Assembly: GCF_901709675.1 (NCBI RefSeq)
Contig: NC_051098.1
Span: forward strand, 5,528,000 to 5,591,999
DNA length: 64,000 bases
Direction of reading: 5' to 3'
Origin: Syngnathus acus
Taxonomy: Eukaryota > Chordata > Actinopteri > Syngnathiformes > Syngnathidae
Numbering within the stretch: the first letter of the stretch is position 1; every line of letters starts with the position of its first letter. Positions 11,871 through 25,882 of this stretch are shown here, in pieces. The position numbers and the translations under genes were made by a program. Under the pieces are notes generated by a model, which saw nothing but the letters and a program-made list of their open reading frames with translations, searched no databases and was not told where the DNA came from.

Positions 11871-14557
11871 TTGATTGATTGATTGATTGATATCTTTATT
11901 TCGAACATCCAAAACAAAAAAATAAAAAAAAATAAAATAAAATAACACTCTAAAGTGCCACATAAGTCCATACAAAACAAAAAAAATAAAAATAAAAAAT
12001 AGAAGTAAATACATTAAATAAATTAATTAATTAATAATAATAATACATAAGTAAATAAAAAAAATAAAGAATGCTCGAAAAGGAGTAGGAGGAAGCATAG
12101 CTTTTTAGATTCCTACCCCTTTCTCACTTCATCCATTAAACCAACGATTCAACATACTATACTGTAATTCTACAATATAACACAAGTAGACAAACTTGCA
12201 CACTTATTGTTCTGTTTCATTTTTACTTGTGTGTAGCCCTTTGGCACTCTTAACCTTTGTACCCGCTAAACAACATATTTTTATACATTTTTTTAAACTG
12301 GTGGATATTTGGACTTTGCTTGAGTTCCTCACTTAGATTGTTCCATAGTTTGACCCCGGTTATAGTTATACAGAAACTTTTTAAGGTTGTTCTTATGTTT
12401 AAGATTTTGAAGTTGTGATTCCCTCTTAACTTATAACCTCCCTCCCGATGCCTAAATAAGTTTTAGATATTATCTGGTAGTTGTTTTGCTTTTGCCCTAT
12501 ACATGATGATTGCTGTTTGATAAGATACTATGTCAGTGAATTTCAATAGTTTGGATTGTATGAAAAGTGGATTTGTGTGTTCCAAGTAGTTGACTTTATG
12601 AATAGTCCTTATTGCTCTTTTCTGCTGAATGATAAGTGGCTGTAGTGAAGTTTTATAAGTATTCCCCCAAACCTCAGCACAGTAATGCAAATAGGGCAAG
12701 ACTAGAGAACAATAAAGTGTACGAAGTGAATGATAATCCAGTAATTCTTTTGCTTTGTATATGACTGCCATGCTTCTTGAAATTTTTAGACTTTATGTTT
12801 TTGATGTGTGGCTTCCAACTAAGCCTGTCATCTATTATAACCCCAAGAAATTTGTTTTCCTGCACCCTTTCAATTTCATTTCCATCTATTTCTATTCGTA
12901 TCTTTATATTCGCTTTGCCAAATACCATAAACTTGGTCTTACTTACATTTAATGATAATTTGTTCCAGTCGAACCACATTTTTATTTTTTTCATTTCCTC
13001 ATTCAGCATTGATTCCACTTGTTGGATGTCATCACCTGAACAAAAAATATTTGTGTCATCTGTAAAGTTGACGAGTTTTAGCTCTTTAGAGACTTTGCAC
13101 ATGTCATTTATATACAAAATAAATAATTTAGGGCCTAAAACTGACCCTTGTGGAACACCACAAGCTATTTCCAGATATCCAGAACAGTGATTACCCAACT
13201 TTACATACTGTTGCCGTTCTCGCAGATAATCCTTTATCCAGTCTAATACTAATCCCCTTATCCCATATTTTTCTAATTTATTGAATAGTATATTATGATT
13301 AATTGTGTCAAAAGCTTTTTTGAGGTCAATGAAAACTCCTACTGCATGTTGTTTGTTGTCTATTGCATCTGTGATTTCCTCGATTGATTCCATTAATGCC
13401 TGTGCTGTTGATCTGTTTACTCTAAAACCATATTGGTTCTCTGCAAATAATTTATGTTTTTCCAAAAATCCATCCATTCTACTGTTAAAAAGCTTTTCCA
13501 ATATTTTTGAGAGTTGTGGCAATATTGAGATAGGTCTGTAGTTTGTAAAGTTGTGTTTGCTCCCAGTTTTATAAAGAGGAATGACCTTAGCAATTTTCAT
13601 CTTCTTTGGGAATGTACCAGTTAAAAATGACAAGTTACAGATGTACACAAGTGGCTTTGAAATCCCCTCAATGATTTGCTTAACTAACATCATATCAATC
13701 CCATTGCAGTCGGTAGATGTTTTATTTTTACATTGTTGCACAATGTTAATGATTGCATTTTCATCAACCGCCTTCAAAAACATTGAGTGAGGATTCCTTT
13801 CTATTAATTTATCTCTGTTGCCTACATCTGGCGCTGGAATCGGTATGTTTTTTGCTATTTGAGGCCCAACATTTACAAAGAACTGATTAAAACTGTTTGC
13901 CACTTCTTCCATATTATAATTTTCAGTATCATTTATAACAAAATATTTAGGTAATTTATGTTGTTCGGTACCTTCTCTAATAATGTGGTTTAGGAGAGTC
14001 CATATCCCCTTAATATTATTTTTGTTATCCTGTAATTTATTCTTATAATATTCTTTCTTACTTAATCTTATAATATTAGTTAATTTATTCTTATATCTCT
14101 TATATTTATCTTCAGCGCCTTCTGTTCTCTGTTTTATGAAGTTCCTATAGAGTAAATTCTTCTTTTTACAGGCATTTCTTAAGCCTTTCGTCAACCATGG
14201 ACTGTCCTTATATTTAGTTTTTTTTATTATATTCCTTGATTGGACAATGCTTATTATATAATGAAGTGAATATAGTCATCAATTTATGGTATGCATTATT
14301 TACATCTTTTTCTTCATATATTGCATCCCAGTTCTGTTCCATTAATTCATGTTTTAGAGTAACAATTGTCTCATCTGTCCTAATTCTTCTTTGTTGTTTA
14401 TACACCCCAATTTCAGATTTGAAATTATTCATATACTGTAAACACTGGAAGGTGGTCAGTAATATCAGTAATTAATAACCCGCTTGTTGTCCTGTTTTCT
14501 ATTATATTGGTGAATGTTATCTATCAGAGTAGCACTCTGTGATGTTACTCTCGTGGG
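11871..14557 (-). mobile_element. Degenerate non-LTR (LINE) retrotransposon, jockey/CR1-like, 5'-truncated
   Basis: Runs on the minus strand. The 5' side begins inside the endonuclease domain (ITDHLPVF motif near 14,460) and continues through a long reverse transcriptase region and a C-terminal domain to the stop at 12,250. An A/T-rich 3' UTR of about 380 bases follows and ends in a simple (TCAA)n tail, seen as TGAT repeats at 11,871-11,890. A tetranucleotide tail and 5' truncation are hallmarks of target-primed reverse transcription by CR1/L2/jockey-type elements. The exact clade is not resolved. The 5' boundary is approximate, and no target-site duplication was found by eye. Confidence 0.85.
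12250..14557 (-). pseudogene. LINE endonuclease-reverse transcriptase pseudogene
   Basis: The longest open piece (12,674-14,194, 506 residues) carries reverse transcriptase motifs in order: NYRPISILP (near residue 219), FIDLKKAFDTINH with a catalytic aspartate (288-300), GVPQGSVLGP (346-355) and FTDD (377-380), where active elements have FADD. The upstream endonuclease end (14,214-14,432) is in another frame, joined across a run of eight T on the plus strand (14,218-14,225). The C-terminal domain (12,463-12,771, with LYCSLVLPYLHYCAEVWGN) is also shifted, across five T at 12,783-12,787. A nonsense codon follows at about 12,463, after which the frame stays open to 12,250. Two single-base shifts in homopolymers, one stop and the altered catalytic box mean it is not functional. 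Confidence 0.88.
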
Positions 14558-17500
14558 TCTACATACTGTATATATTTTGTCTTAAAATAAATTTGGTTAT
14601 TGGACATAATCAAATGGTTAATGAGACATTTTTTAGCTTGTTAAAAATTGGTATTTATTTACATTTAATCACATTTTGTAGTCATATCTATAGTAAACAA
14701 TCGCTCAAACAAGTCAGTGTGACATTAGCAACAAATGTTCGGAGTTTATGTGTGGGTGAGCGAAATGTCACTGCCAAGCCCACAGATTCCATTAAAGAGA
14801 TTATGAAGATGCATGCGACCATGTTTACAGTCTTAGTGCCGAAGTTCGGAACATTCTGACCACTGTTATTATATCACAGAGCCAACAGTGCATGTCACCC
14901 AACAGCCCACACAAACCGTACATAATCAACAGCAGTGAATGCTGTGTTTCACAGCACTCTAGTGTCCTTTTACAGAGAAGGGTAACTGTTAATGGACTGC
15001 CACTCATGATTATTATTATTATTATTAAAACCCTATGCAAACTATGCAGTATATCAAGGAAATAAGGTGTATAAAACTGAAATAAAAGAGCAGAAATGTA
15101 GCCCAAATGGCATCATTAGATTGGACTGATATGAACTGTATGAGATTTGAATACCAATAAGAATTCATAATATGCAGACTGAGCCACACGTTAATGAAAC
15201 ATCTCACAATGCCATTGTGCTTATGGAACTTTAGACTCTAGCAAATGTACAAACCTTAATGAGCTATTTGAAACAGTCAAACAATTCCACAGTCATTAAT
15301 TATAAGATGTTTATTCAAATCAATCACACTTGATTTATGCTTTCTCGTGACACTATGCTGACACGCAGCAGAACGGAGCCCGAGGGGACCAAAGACTTCA
15401 GAACACATCAAATGCATTAGATTAAAGCCTTGATCTAACCCATTATTAGGCGAGAGCGAGCCGGAACTAAGTGAACTTCTCATGCTCCTTTTTTATCACA
15501 AATTATAACGGGGTGTTGCACATGCACAAGAGAATTGGATTCATACAGAAGCCAATTGTCAGACAGCAGACAGGATATTATCAAGTACGCAATACGTCTG
15601 AATTGTAAAGGATAACAGATAATGCTGAATGTATTTAAGATAGCGCTTTAAGTCTCATATCCCTAGAAAATGTTCAAAATGTACTCCTACCTTCTCCAAA
15701 ATGGCCTCAGCAGTATTTTAAAACATGGACTGTGTGCATAATTATTGTTCTTCCTCTGCCTTGATTCTCTTTTCCACCCCCTATGGATTCAAGGACCCAT
15801 GGTTGGGAATCCTCGTTTTAAGTCAATGAAATCACGCAAATTTCTCACATGTTAAGCAATCCATTAGTGCCACTGTGTTCCCTGTGCGTACATTATATGT
15901 TCTCAATGTTTCTGAATGGATACTGATATTTGCATAGAAATACAGGCTGCATAAGATAGAGTATGCAAAGTAAATTATGTTTACGGAGAAAAAAAAAGTC
16001 AATTTTATGTTTTGGCGGGACTTGGAATCACAGCTGTGCAGAGAAGAAACAGTCCTAAGATTGTGTTTCCTGGGGTGAGATTTCCTATTTGGTCTTAATG
16101 GCTGTTGGCCAAGCAACGTTTAAGTGTTGAACTTAAAATTGTCTAAATAATTCAATTACTAGTGTTATAAACTTGTTGGTACAGTTACAACGTGCTGGTA
16201 TAACTCGATTTGCATTTGTTTGTTTTTGCAAGAGCAAATAAGGAAAGACTTGAGGGAGTGTGAAAGGACAACAGAGAAACAATATGAGTTTGCATGCCTA
16301 CTCTGAATTAATGTTTTGTGCCGCAACTGTCCGTTTTACTTGAGCACACACACTTCCCTACTCTCATAATGTGAAGCAGTTAACAGTAAAACTTTGATTT
16401 GTTACTTTCGGACTCTGGACAAAAAAAATAGAAGGCATGCCTCTGCAAATAAAAGCCTTACCTTTTAAATATCCAATCTAATCCAACCTTTTTCTACACT
16501 ACGGATCAGTAACCCATGCAACAATAAAAAAGACATAATTGCCGAGATACATTTTCATAGCAAAGTCCTACAAAATACACAAAATAATTTTATCTGGATC
16601 GCCCTTTATACAAATAAAGTTTTCATTCCAACAATTCCTTTATCTTATATTTAAAAGGCTCTTTTTCCAGAAAAGCAATATACACAGAGAAGCACATGTG
16701 AACTAGAGGTGCAAACCACTCGCCACTGTGTTGCCTCAAATCAATTAAACAATTAAGAAACAACTAATTAACTATTAATGCAAGTCTTGTTTATGGGTGT
16801 CCTAGTAACATTGAATTTAAAAGATCCACATCTTATCCTCCCAGGCGAAAGTACTAATTAAATGCTTTCCGGGTTTTTTTATTAAGATTATTATTTTGAT
16901 TCCAACTGGAGCTTTTGTCTTCTTTAATTCCCATTATGTTAAAATGGGAGGTCAACAAATAAAAACTGCCCTCAAACCACTCGCACAGCTTGCTCAGTCC
17001 ACAACAAGAACAACCTATTTGTAAATATGTTACCATCAGCTCATATTTCAGTTGCTAAAAATTTCCAGGCAATTTAAAAGCCACTAATCATACTGTATAG
17101 TGCGGACAAAAGAAAGTGGTGTGTTTGTTCACATGGGCGTGGGATTAAGTGACAAAGAGATTGTTGAGTAGAATCGATTTTAGTATTTGCCGTGCGATTG
17201 ACTGGTGAGCAATGCAGTGTAGCCTGCCGTTCATTCAAACATAGTTGACACAAGCCCCAGTTATCTACAAAACTATTGAGGAAAAAAAAAACGAAATGTG
17301 TGGATGGATGTAAGTGGAGTAAATACTTTCTATAACTGTGATATAAAGACAAAAAACGAAAATAAAGCATTGTGCACTTAAAGTGCTGACCTCCAAACAA
17401 GCCAGAAAAAGCAAACAATGCATTGGAGTAAACATGCAGTGTGCTGTATCAGTAAAAGTGAACAGTAAAATTAAAGGAAACAATCTTTATAAAAACGCCA

Positions 17501-20500
17501 AACTTGATGTTGATGTGTACTGTATGGCCTTGTGCTTACTGTTTGTTTACACTTTAATTTCCCATGTCGTCCCCGATCTCAGAATGTGAGCTTTGGCCAA
17601 TTCCTTAAGTAAGGTGTAAAGTTAATTTCCAGTCAGCTCGATTTACTGTGGTGCTTACATGTCCGCTCCCTGGTGGGAAAATGGTTGTTGCCCACAGCTA
17701 TTTAGGGATCTCTTAAATGCAGAAAACAGATGTTGCTTTATATAAATTATAAAGTAGCTTAAGCTTTAGTGTTTTGTGAAACAATATGAAAGGTACATTG
17801 GGAAATATCTTTGAAATCACAAATCGATAATGATTTTCGCTGAACGACGTCGCTCGGCGCAGTTTAAAAAGAGGTGTTTTCGAACCGGCTGTGCTCACAG
17901 AGAAAATTATGACAAAAAGTCCAAGCAGACGTTATTGACTGGATGATGCAATGTTGGTCAAAGAGATCAGATGTGTGAAGTGGGCACTTGGAGACAGTCT
18001 TCAATGTCTATTGTTCATGTTGGTGTATGATTTGCCCCAGGGCTATGACACACCCACTGAAGTGGTTTAAAATAAATATACATTGTTGTTGTTGTTTTTA
18101 AAGTTAATATTCATTTTAATTTAATATACTTAATTTAATTGCTTTTGCAGACAATATTGATGGGTGCCCAAATGCACACTTGAGTAGACCAACATAAGTG
18201 TCCTCACAGGGGAAGGCGATCTTTGTCATTTGGGAGTTGATGTCCTCGCCAGCTGCTTATTTCACATTTGGAGTTACAATTAACACATCTGTTGCCTGCT
18301 GGATAATGACCTAAATCCCTATGCTCCATTTCAGTGACAAGTAGAAATACCTGCAAGAGTGGTGGCAAAACGTCAGCTTAGTCTATCCATGCTGGCTAAA
18401 CTTTACTGGTTTCAGTCTATTGCACCAATCCCAGAAATGCAACTTTTTAGTCTCATTTGCAACTCAATGAGGGTCATTTGTTACTGTGACCATTCTTAAA
18501 AATGATGCATTTGTGAAGTAATTGTCCCTGACTTCCAAGGTTATAAATGAACAGATACAGTAGCTAGAAAAAAATCACTGATTCCATCCTTGTAAATATG
18601 ATTCAGACACAAATTATCCCCAAGATTTAATTTGATCATAACGAGCATATGACACCCATGCAGTAGATCCCCCCCAGTCTCACTTGATCTTTCTGGTGTG
18701 ACTGCTATGTGGCAAGATTTAATTAAGGTAACCCCTCCGAAGAACGCGTAATTACAAAATGCGTTGTACATGAATAGCACATCCCTAGGGTGCTGTGAGA
18801 GATTGTCAGGTATGCTGCAGAAAGTTATGCAATTGCACCTAAGATTCAGTAAAATGAATTCAGAGGTTGTTGTCGGGTTTTTTCCTAAATACATTATACC
18901 TTGTTGACGATAATTGCTGAACTGATTGAAAATAATTTAGTACTCAACTGTGGCGATATAGTATTATGTGACCAACTCCCTTTTCACTGATGCAAACGCA
19001 TGCCGGTGGCCTCATTTTGTTGTTGTTTTGGGGTGAGTACACAGGGGTTGCTCCGAGCGGAGGGAGGAGAGGCGCCTCATCCTCTGATTAGGGGGGAAAA
19101 AAAAATAAAAATCATCGCTAGTCAATCTGATGACCTGTGGTTGTGTTGGCTTAAATCTCGGTTCCCCTGATGATTTTTTTAAGGTTGTTCTGGCTGGTAA
19201 AGAAAGTTGACTGTAATTTCAGCAATTTTAGTTAGATAGTATATCATATAGCAGACAAACACAGTGACACTTGAGAAGTGAAATGAAGTTTATAGGATTT
19301 ACAGAAAGTATGCAATCATTACTTGAATATAGATTTGACTTTGTGCATGCTTCTGCTGCTTCTGCGTGTGATGTAGTAAAAAGTACATCCCGAATCGACA
19401 CGTGCAAAGGTGGCTAATGGACGGCCCTAAAGCTGAGCACAGATCTACAACTACAGTATATCAATAGTAAGATTTCTATTCAAGAAAGATACGCTTCATT
19501 TTTTTTTGTAACAACCCAAAGATACGACAATAGATGAGCAAAGAACTAAAAGAACTAAACCCCAAAAGGTTATCATGTACTACGTGGTAGTATTAATGTC
19601 ACAACCTAAACATTATACGGCAATGTACTGTATTTCTCACCCCTGGAGCTGAAAGTAATGTTTCTTGCAGAGTTTCAAATATTGAATGAGGGTTAGTGGG
19701 CACGGTACTTTGTTGTGTTCCATTTTTGATTAGGAAATGACGCTTGCTGATTCTCCTCTGTGCACAATTAAGCACGGGATATGACTCCACAGGAGGGGAA
19801 GACAGAAGGATAAAAACAGGACATTTCTGTAGACAAACAAATTGTGTCTGTGCTGTAGCAGATGAGCGTGCATAGGAGCTGGACTAAATCAGGTGACGAC
19901 ATTGCACATTTGGAAAACAACTCTAAGAAACTATGGAACAAACAAAAGAGAAGAGAAGAATGGCTTTAAGGACAAAAACTGGTTTCTGCTGCTTCACTGC
20001 TTCAGGTCTAATAATGTGGCATTTGTGTCCTATCAAGCGCTCTGGAAGTGTTCTCCTCTCACCAAACAAAAACTTTTTGTGGTATGCTGTGCGTGCTTCA
20101 ATGTATTCACTTTCCTTCTGAATTATTTCCTGTGCAATAAAAGTGGAATGCCCATGGGCACAACTTTGCTTGTGGTTCACCAGTTGAAAGGTGGACTGCA
20201 TTGTTAAATCTACTGCTGCTTTGTCAAAATGTTTTAGACTGATGCAAGCAGGGAATCTCTGCAGTACTAAATGACCTAAAACGTACCCTTATGCAATATA
20301 GGCAATCGTTTACAGATTATTAAATGGCTGTTTTGCTACAGATGAATTTTCTAGCCAGCAAATATACAAGGGCATTGCCCATATCATTTGGGAGGACAGA
20401 TAATAAACTAGAAATAGAATATAATACAGGAGGTTTTTATTAGTCCCACAATGGGTGGATTCAAGTTTTACTGCAGCAAAGTGGAGGTAGCAGCAGAGTA

Positions 20501-22795
20501 TAATATCAAGAATCCACAATTACAAACCATTTATGTGCATATTTGAAATTTCAGGCAATGAGATAGAGCACATTGAGTGGATACAATTTTGCAGCAACTG
20601 TACATGAATGCAGATGTGAATGGAAAGTGGAGGTCCAAAAAAATAGCAATATTAATGGTGAACATTGGACCGACAACTATACATGGATAAACATTCGTGG
20701 TGTGCCTGAATCATAGGTGACTTAAATTGAAAAGCAAACTGGCTGTCAAATACAAATGCCGGATCTGAGTTTGTCAGATATGTGTGAGAATGAATCATCA
20801 CATATTGATGCTTGTACTCGTACCACGGGAAATGTTAGAATGGCAACGTGTGTGATGTAATATATATGTGGGGGGTCTTCAGCATCATGTGAAGCATGCA
20901 GTCAACAATCTCTTGCAAACAATAGGGTGAGTGAACTATATTTATTCAGAGCACACAGCATGAAGTTTGGGTTTAAAGCATAGTGTATATCATATTGACC
21001 TGGTTTTGAACAAGTTTCTTTTTCGACTTTCATGTGGCACTTTTGGACCACACGTCCAGAGAACCACCCATTAACACTCCTTTCTAAGTGTCAGGAGAAT
21101 AAAGCCAATCAATTTTGTAGCTGAGGACTACTTTTTTCTCTATAATAATACTTTTGAAGGTGAGTTTATGCAGTTCCACTATGAACGATACCAGTAATAC
21201 TAATTAAAATAACTATTTAAAAAATACACAGGGGGCAGCAGTACGGAATGACCTCCAGTAACTCTCCTTCACACATTGAGGTGAAAGTGAGATTATTTAA
21301 AGAAAATGTTAGCTGGAGAAACAATGACAGTAGTGCATGACAGAAACGATTTTTCAAATAAAAGCCAAAAGGGAGACAAAAGAAGGGTTTGAAGAGTTAG
21401 CATGTGGTAATAATCATCTCATACTTAATTCCTCTTTCGACTGGCACCACACGGTTGAAACTGCCACGACATCCTGTAGAATAATCAAACCCATGCAGAG
21501 ACACCTGTCTGCCCTACGGGGAACCTTTACAGCGCATCAGGCCCAAAGAACATGTCACATCTATGTTACCTAGCAACAGGGTATTACATTGTACAACGTC
21601 ATATTTGAGGGATGGGTCATTGCTATGCACGGACACTGGAAAGCATGTTTTGTGCAAGCCACATCAGTATTGGCTGTATCGTTCATCATCATTCTTATAA
21701 TTATTTTTTTCCATCCTTCAACCAATACAGTATGTGTGCATTTAATGTTCTGGACTTAATGTCACTTCTAATTTTTCCTGACCACATCTTATCTCAATAC
21801 AATGACTTCAACTGTGTGCTGCCTGGCACCTCACTAGGCTGAGCATTACTAGTTAAAGGTTAACTGTTGAAGGTAAGTTGGGTGGTCAGTTTCACTACTT
21901 CTAGTGACGGGAAAATAAAACTTCAAATTCGCTTCATGAACCAGTTATTGGTTAACAATTGCTTAACCAGTTGTTAATGAGATGATTCTTTTTTTTTTAC
22001 TTTGTTCAACGTTGAGCTCAAAGCATGCTGAATTCCCTACATTTCCTAAAACTAAAGGAGTCATAAAATACAACTGGTTAATGAAGCAAATTTGAAGCTT
22101 CATTTTCCCATCTAACTACTACGAAAGAATTAACAACACTGAACAGGCAAAATAAGCCCAACACAAGTTAGGCTTGTTCTGCCTCAGCACTGGTAAAAGA
22201 ACGTTTTTAGTAAAAACAAAACAAAAAAAATTGTTTACCTTCCATAACGGAAGCATGAGGCAGCACGAGTGCAGGGAGGACTGAGCCAAATATTAACAAA
22301 AACAGAAGCAAACATAATGGTTTCAAACCCAAGTACATAACTCATCAAAGTCCTGAAAAACAAAAATTTAGTTAACAAAAAAACACTTGGGAAAGAGAAA
22401 CTCAAGACGGCAATTTACCATGAGTGACCATGGCAGTGACAATGATGCAACAAAGACTGTAGAGAAAGAAGGAAACTAAATACAGGCAAACTGATTAGAC
22501 AATGGCAAAAACCTGGAAAAAGCACAAGTGGCTGAGGGAGCTGATTGGAAGACACAAGAGGCGGGGCTGATGAGACCAGTTGGAAACAATAACCTCATGA
22601 GACAGACATTGATAAAAGGGACACAAGCAAAACAAACAAACCTAATTCAAAAACCAAATCGAAAACGGATCATGACATTAGGCCTATTTAAAAAGTAAGA
22701 GAAAATACTCTACCATATTGGCCTGGAAAAGACCAACTGTTATGGAATTGTACCGAAATTTCCAACTGTCACCCTGCCCCTGAGAGCTTTGTATA
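14558..22795. other. Intergenic, no gene recognised
   Basis: Mostly unique, AT-rich sequence with few repeats. Two blocks (about 15,250-15,480 and 18,580-18,870) have the look of possible conserved non-coding sequence but no coding signal. Confidence 0.6.
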
Positions 22796-22803
22796 TCATA
22801 GAC

Positions 22804-23123
22804 CAGGGGTGTCAAACTCATTTTTTTCACGGGCTGCATTGTAGTCATAGTTTCTTTCGGAGGGCCATTATGACTGTCAACCCAAAATAAATGTATGAGC
22901 ACCTCATATTACGTACAGTATAAGTTACAAAACAAACTGACAAATAACTCGTTTTCAAATCAGACTAGTAAAAACTGGTCAAATATTTAAAAAAAAAAAA
23001 AAAATTAAAAGTGAAGACAATTTGCAATGCTAGTAATGACACGAATTTGATGCACAATTTGGCTTCACGGGCCACATAAAATGATGTGGCGGGCCGTATC
23101 TGGCCTTGAGTTTGACCCCTGTG
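22804..23123. mobile_element. hAT-like non-autonomous element, copy A, with 8-bp target duplication
   Basis: Begins caggggtgtcaaactc and ends gagtttgacccctgtg, giving clear inverted ends. The 8 bases tcatagac occur at 22,796-22,803 and again at 23,124-23,131, the target-site duplication length expected for hAT transposons. It is about 320 bases with no coding capacity. It lies in inverse orientation to the copies at 35,133 and 61,796. Confidence 0.82.
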
Positions 23124-23529
23124 TCATAGACACGGTTCTTAGCAGCCTCTGCCAACATTTAGACAGTGCTTTGCTCTAGACCTGCACTAGAAATAAAAAT
23201 AGAGCCTATAATCTCATTGAGTTTATCCTGGTTAAATGAAGGCTAATGAAATAACACAATTATGTCACAATTTTTTTCTCCTTTGAAGCCCAGGTCCAAT
23301 GTGCAAAAGCAAGAGGAATGCTGTCATTATCTACTTTGAGCGAAAAGTTTTGACAAACTTGCTTATGCTATTGGATGAAAAGTTTTGACAGATGCTTCAG
23401 ATTTCAATAGTTAACGACAAAAACAGTTTAGGCACGAAACTGGAATTGTTCATTCGTGCCTGCAATGCAAATCCAGCCCTTACTTCCTTGAAGCCCCACC
23501 TTACAAACCTAATCCCCTGTCCTAAAATC

Positions 23530-23925
23530 AAATCTCAATGGGGCTCTCTCATCTGCACAAGCTTCCTCCATCTGTCATTCTACGTTCTCTTCTATCTCTC
23601 TCCGTCTTGCTGTCTCCTCAGGTTCTCTTCACACCTATACCCTGTCTATCTGTTTCCTAAACACATGTCCCATTCTTTTATTGTCCCTAAGTCGCTCCAT
23701 CTCTCTCTCAGCATGCTATGGTGATATGAGCTGATGTGTCACTTGATTTGATTGTGCCCTCCAGCTACTGTCTGCTGACTCTTTCTCCTTCATCTGTCAT
23801 TTTCCTTTTTTTTTAAACCTCATTCTCTCACTTTGTCATCCTCTCCTTGTTTTCTTGCCTCCCTTTTACCATCATTCCTTTACTTTTGTTTGTGCTCCCG
23901 CCCTTTCTTTGCTTCTCTTCTGAGA
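23530..23925 (+). repeat. Pyrimidine-rich tract
   Basis: The plus strand is rich in C and T (ctctctc, ttctcttctatctctctc and similar), the opposite polarity to the tract near 7 kb. No gene is supported. Confidence 0.6.
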
Positions 23926-25804
23926 CAGGCATGTCAAAAAGATTCAGCCTCTTGTACACGAGCAGTCGGATGTGGTTGTGTCTGCTTTGTTATGTCTGCA
24001 TGTGCCGCACGCCATAGTGCGAACATATTCAATTAAGTGTGAGCGACAAAAGAAAAGGGTGGCTGGGTAGTGAGTCTCTGGGTCCTCCAGACATTAAGTA
24101 GTTCTAACTACAGTGTGGTATTCTCTTTGTGTTGGGAGTAGAGAGCAGATAATAGAAGAAAAAGGACAGAAGATTTTCTGGCTTATATGAACAAATCAAT
24201 GAAATTCCCAACAGATGTGGCATGTGCCTTAATAGGTATTTTAAATACCATTGTCTGAACTTTAAGAAACTTGACATTTTGGATCTATTTTCTTTCTTTT
24301 TCAAGGTTAGATTAAAAAAAAATCATTTCCCCTCTGACACAATGTAGTGATTGTAATAAGCATGTATAAATCTTGCAACAATACAGCTATTGAATTCGCT
24401 TCGGCGATGTTCACAATGCAGGTTTTAATACTCCTTTTCATTTTTAGGTCAAATCAGATTTTTTGGGGGTCTAAACGTTCACATTACATTTTAATTGTGC
24501 CCATAGTCTGGTGTGTGAACCTATGCGTGACAAACGTGACCTGCGTGGTGGTACTTGGGGAGCCAAGTATTTTTCAAGGTGATGTATGAAGTTTGTGAAA
24601 TACCGCTCTACACAGAATTTCAAAGTATACAAGCCGATGTCAAGTAGGACATGACTCATTCTGACAAGGGACAGCTGCATTGCCTGGTGCTGGACAGGGA
24701 TGCCAGGATGCACCAAATGTATTTACTTTGACTGGGCAAACTGAAAACTCCGAAATAGAGTGCTGGTATTTAAAAGTTGAACGAACCATTACAGGTACTG
24801 TTTTGCAGAGGCATTGCAGATCTAAGGTAAGATAAAGTGAATGATGGTATGTGAGTTGAAGTCTTGGCAACATATACTGAATAAATGTAAAGAAAAAAAA
24901 AATACAATGAAAGAAAACATAGGCAGCAAGCAACACAAACTGACACAACACCAGTTTCTAGTAAAAACTTTAAGATGGGACTGCCTGTGTGCGGGTGATA
25001 GTTTGGAATGCTCTGCTGACATAATGTGAGGCTTTGGGGCTCTATAATTGGCTTCATGGTGAATAATACCATTTTCTCTCTGGGCTGCCACTGTCTAGTT
25101 TGCAGCCTTCTGAGCTTGTTTTTGGATATGTGATGGGGGGCTCACTCGTGACATACAACTAATTACTCTTTCTGTGGTCAGGACACTATGTGAGAGAGAG
25201 CTCACAATAGAATGAACCTGTTACCACAATTTCATAATATTTGGTCCAAAAATGTATAATTATGCTAGTCCCAAAAAACAAACAAAGCTTCGTAGTTAAG
25301 GGTGAAGAGATTTTTTGCGTGGTATCCACTCTCAGGCCTAGGAACATTTGACACATGTAGTAAACTACACTTGTAAATACGTCCATCTGCTTCAAGGAAA
25401 ATTGTGTTGTAAGAGATTTCATTTACATGATTTAATATTTTTTATTTTTTCATAGGTCACGTTCAGGGGTTTGTTTAGGCTTTTAACTCCACCAATCAAT
25501 ATCACTCTAAATTCTATTCAGTGTTTATTGGAGTGAACAACGGGGGACATTTAAGATACAGACAATATTGTATTGTGACTACCATGAGTCATGCTTCATG
25601 GGGAGTCAGACGCAGGAATAAGACTCACGGAGGACCAAAACCGGACCAACTAAAATGCTCCCTGAAGCAGGCCACTATTGACCTTAGATCTTGGAAACTT
25701 GCCACTGACAGCAATTTAGAGAAGAATGATGGCGCAGACCGAAAGGGCCAGGAGACAACAGGATAAAGACAAAGGAAAACGGAAAAAGTAACATATGAAT
25801 GAGG

Positions 25805-25882
25805 GTGTTTTCTGGTGAGGAATTAGCATTTTAACATGGCCAAAAGCTCAAAACGTTGATTTAACATAATATGGCTCCTTTA
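25805..25882 (+). repeat. Short dispersed repeat shared with 63,384-63,453
   Basis: Shares gtgtttt, the block aggaattagcattttaacat, then ggc(c/t)aaaa and gttgat with the second copy in the same orientation, with small indels. Class unknown; it is probably a fragment of a fish interspersed element. Confidence 0.6.

Noticed and set aside
24471-25091. Cluster of overlapping open frames on both strands
   Set aside because: Several frames open at once over AT-rich sequence, with no conserved residues or splice signals that join them.
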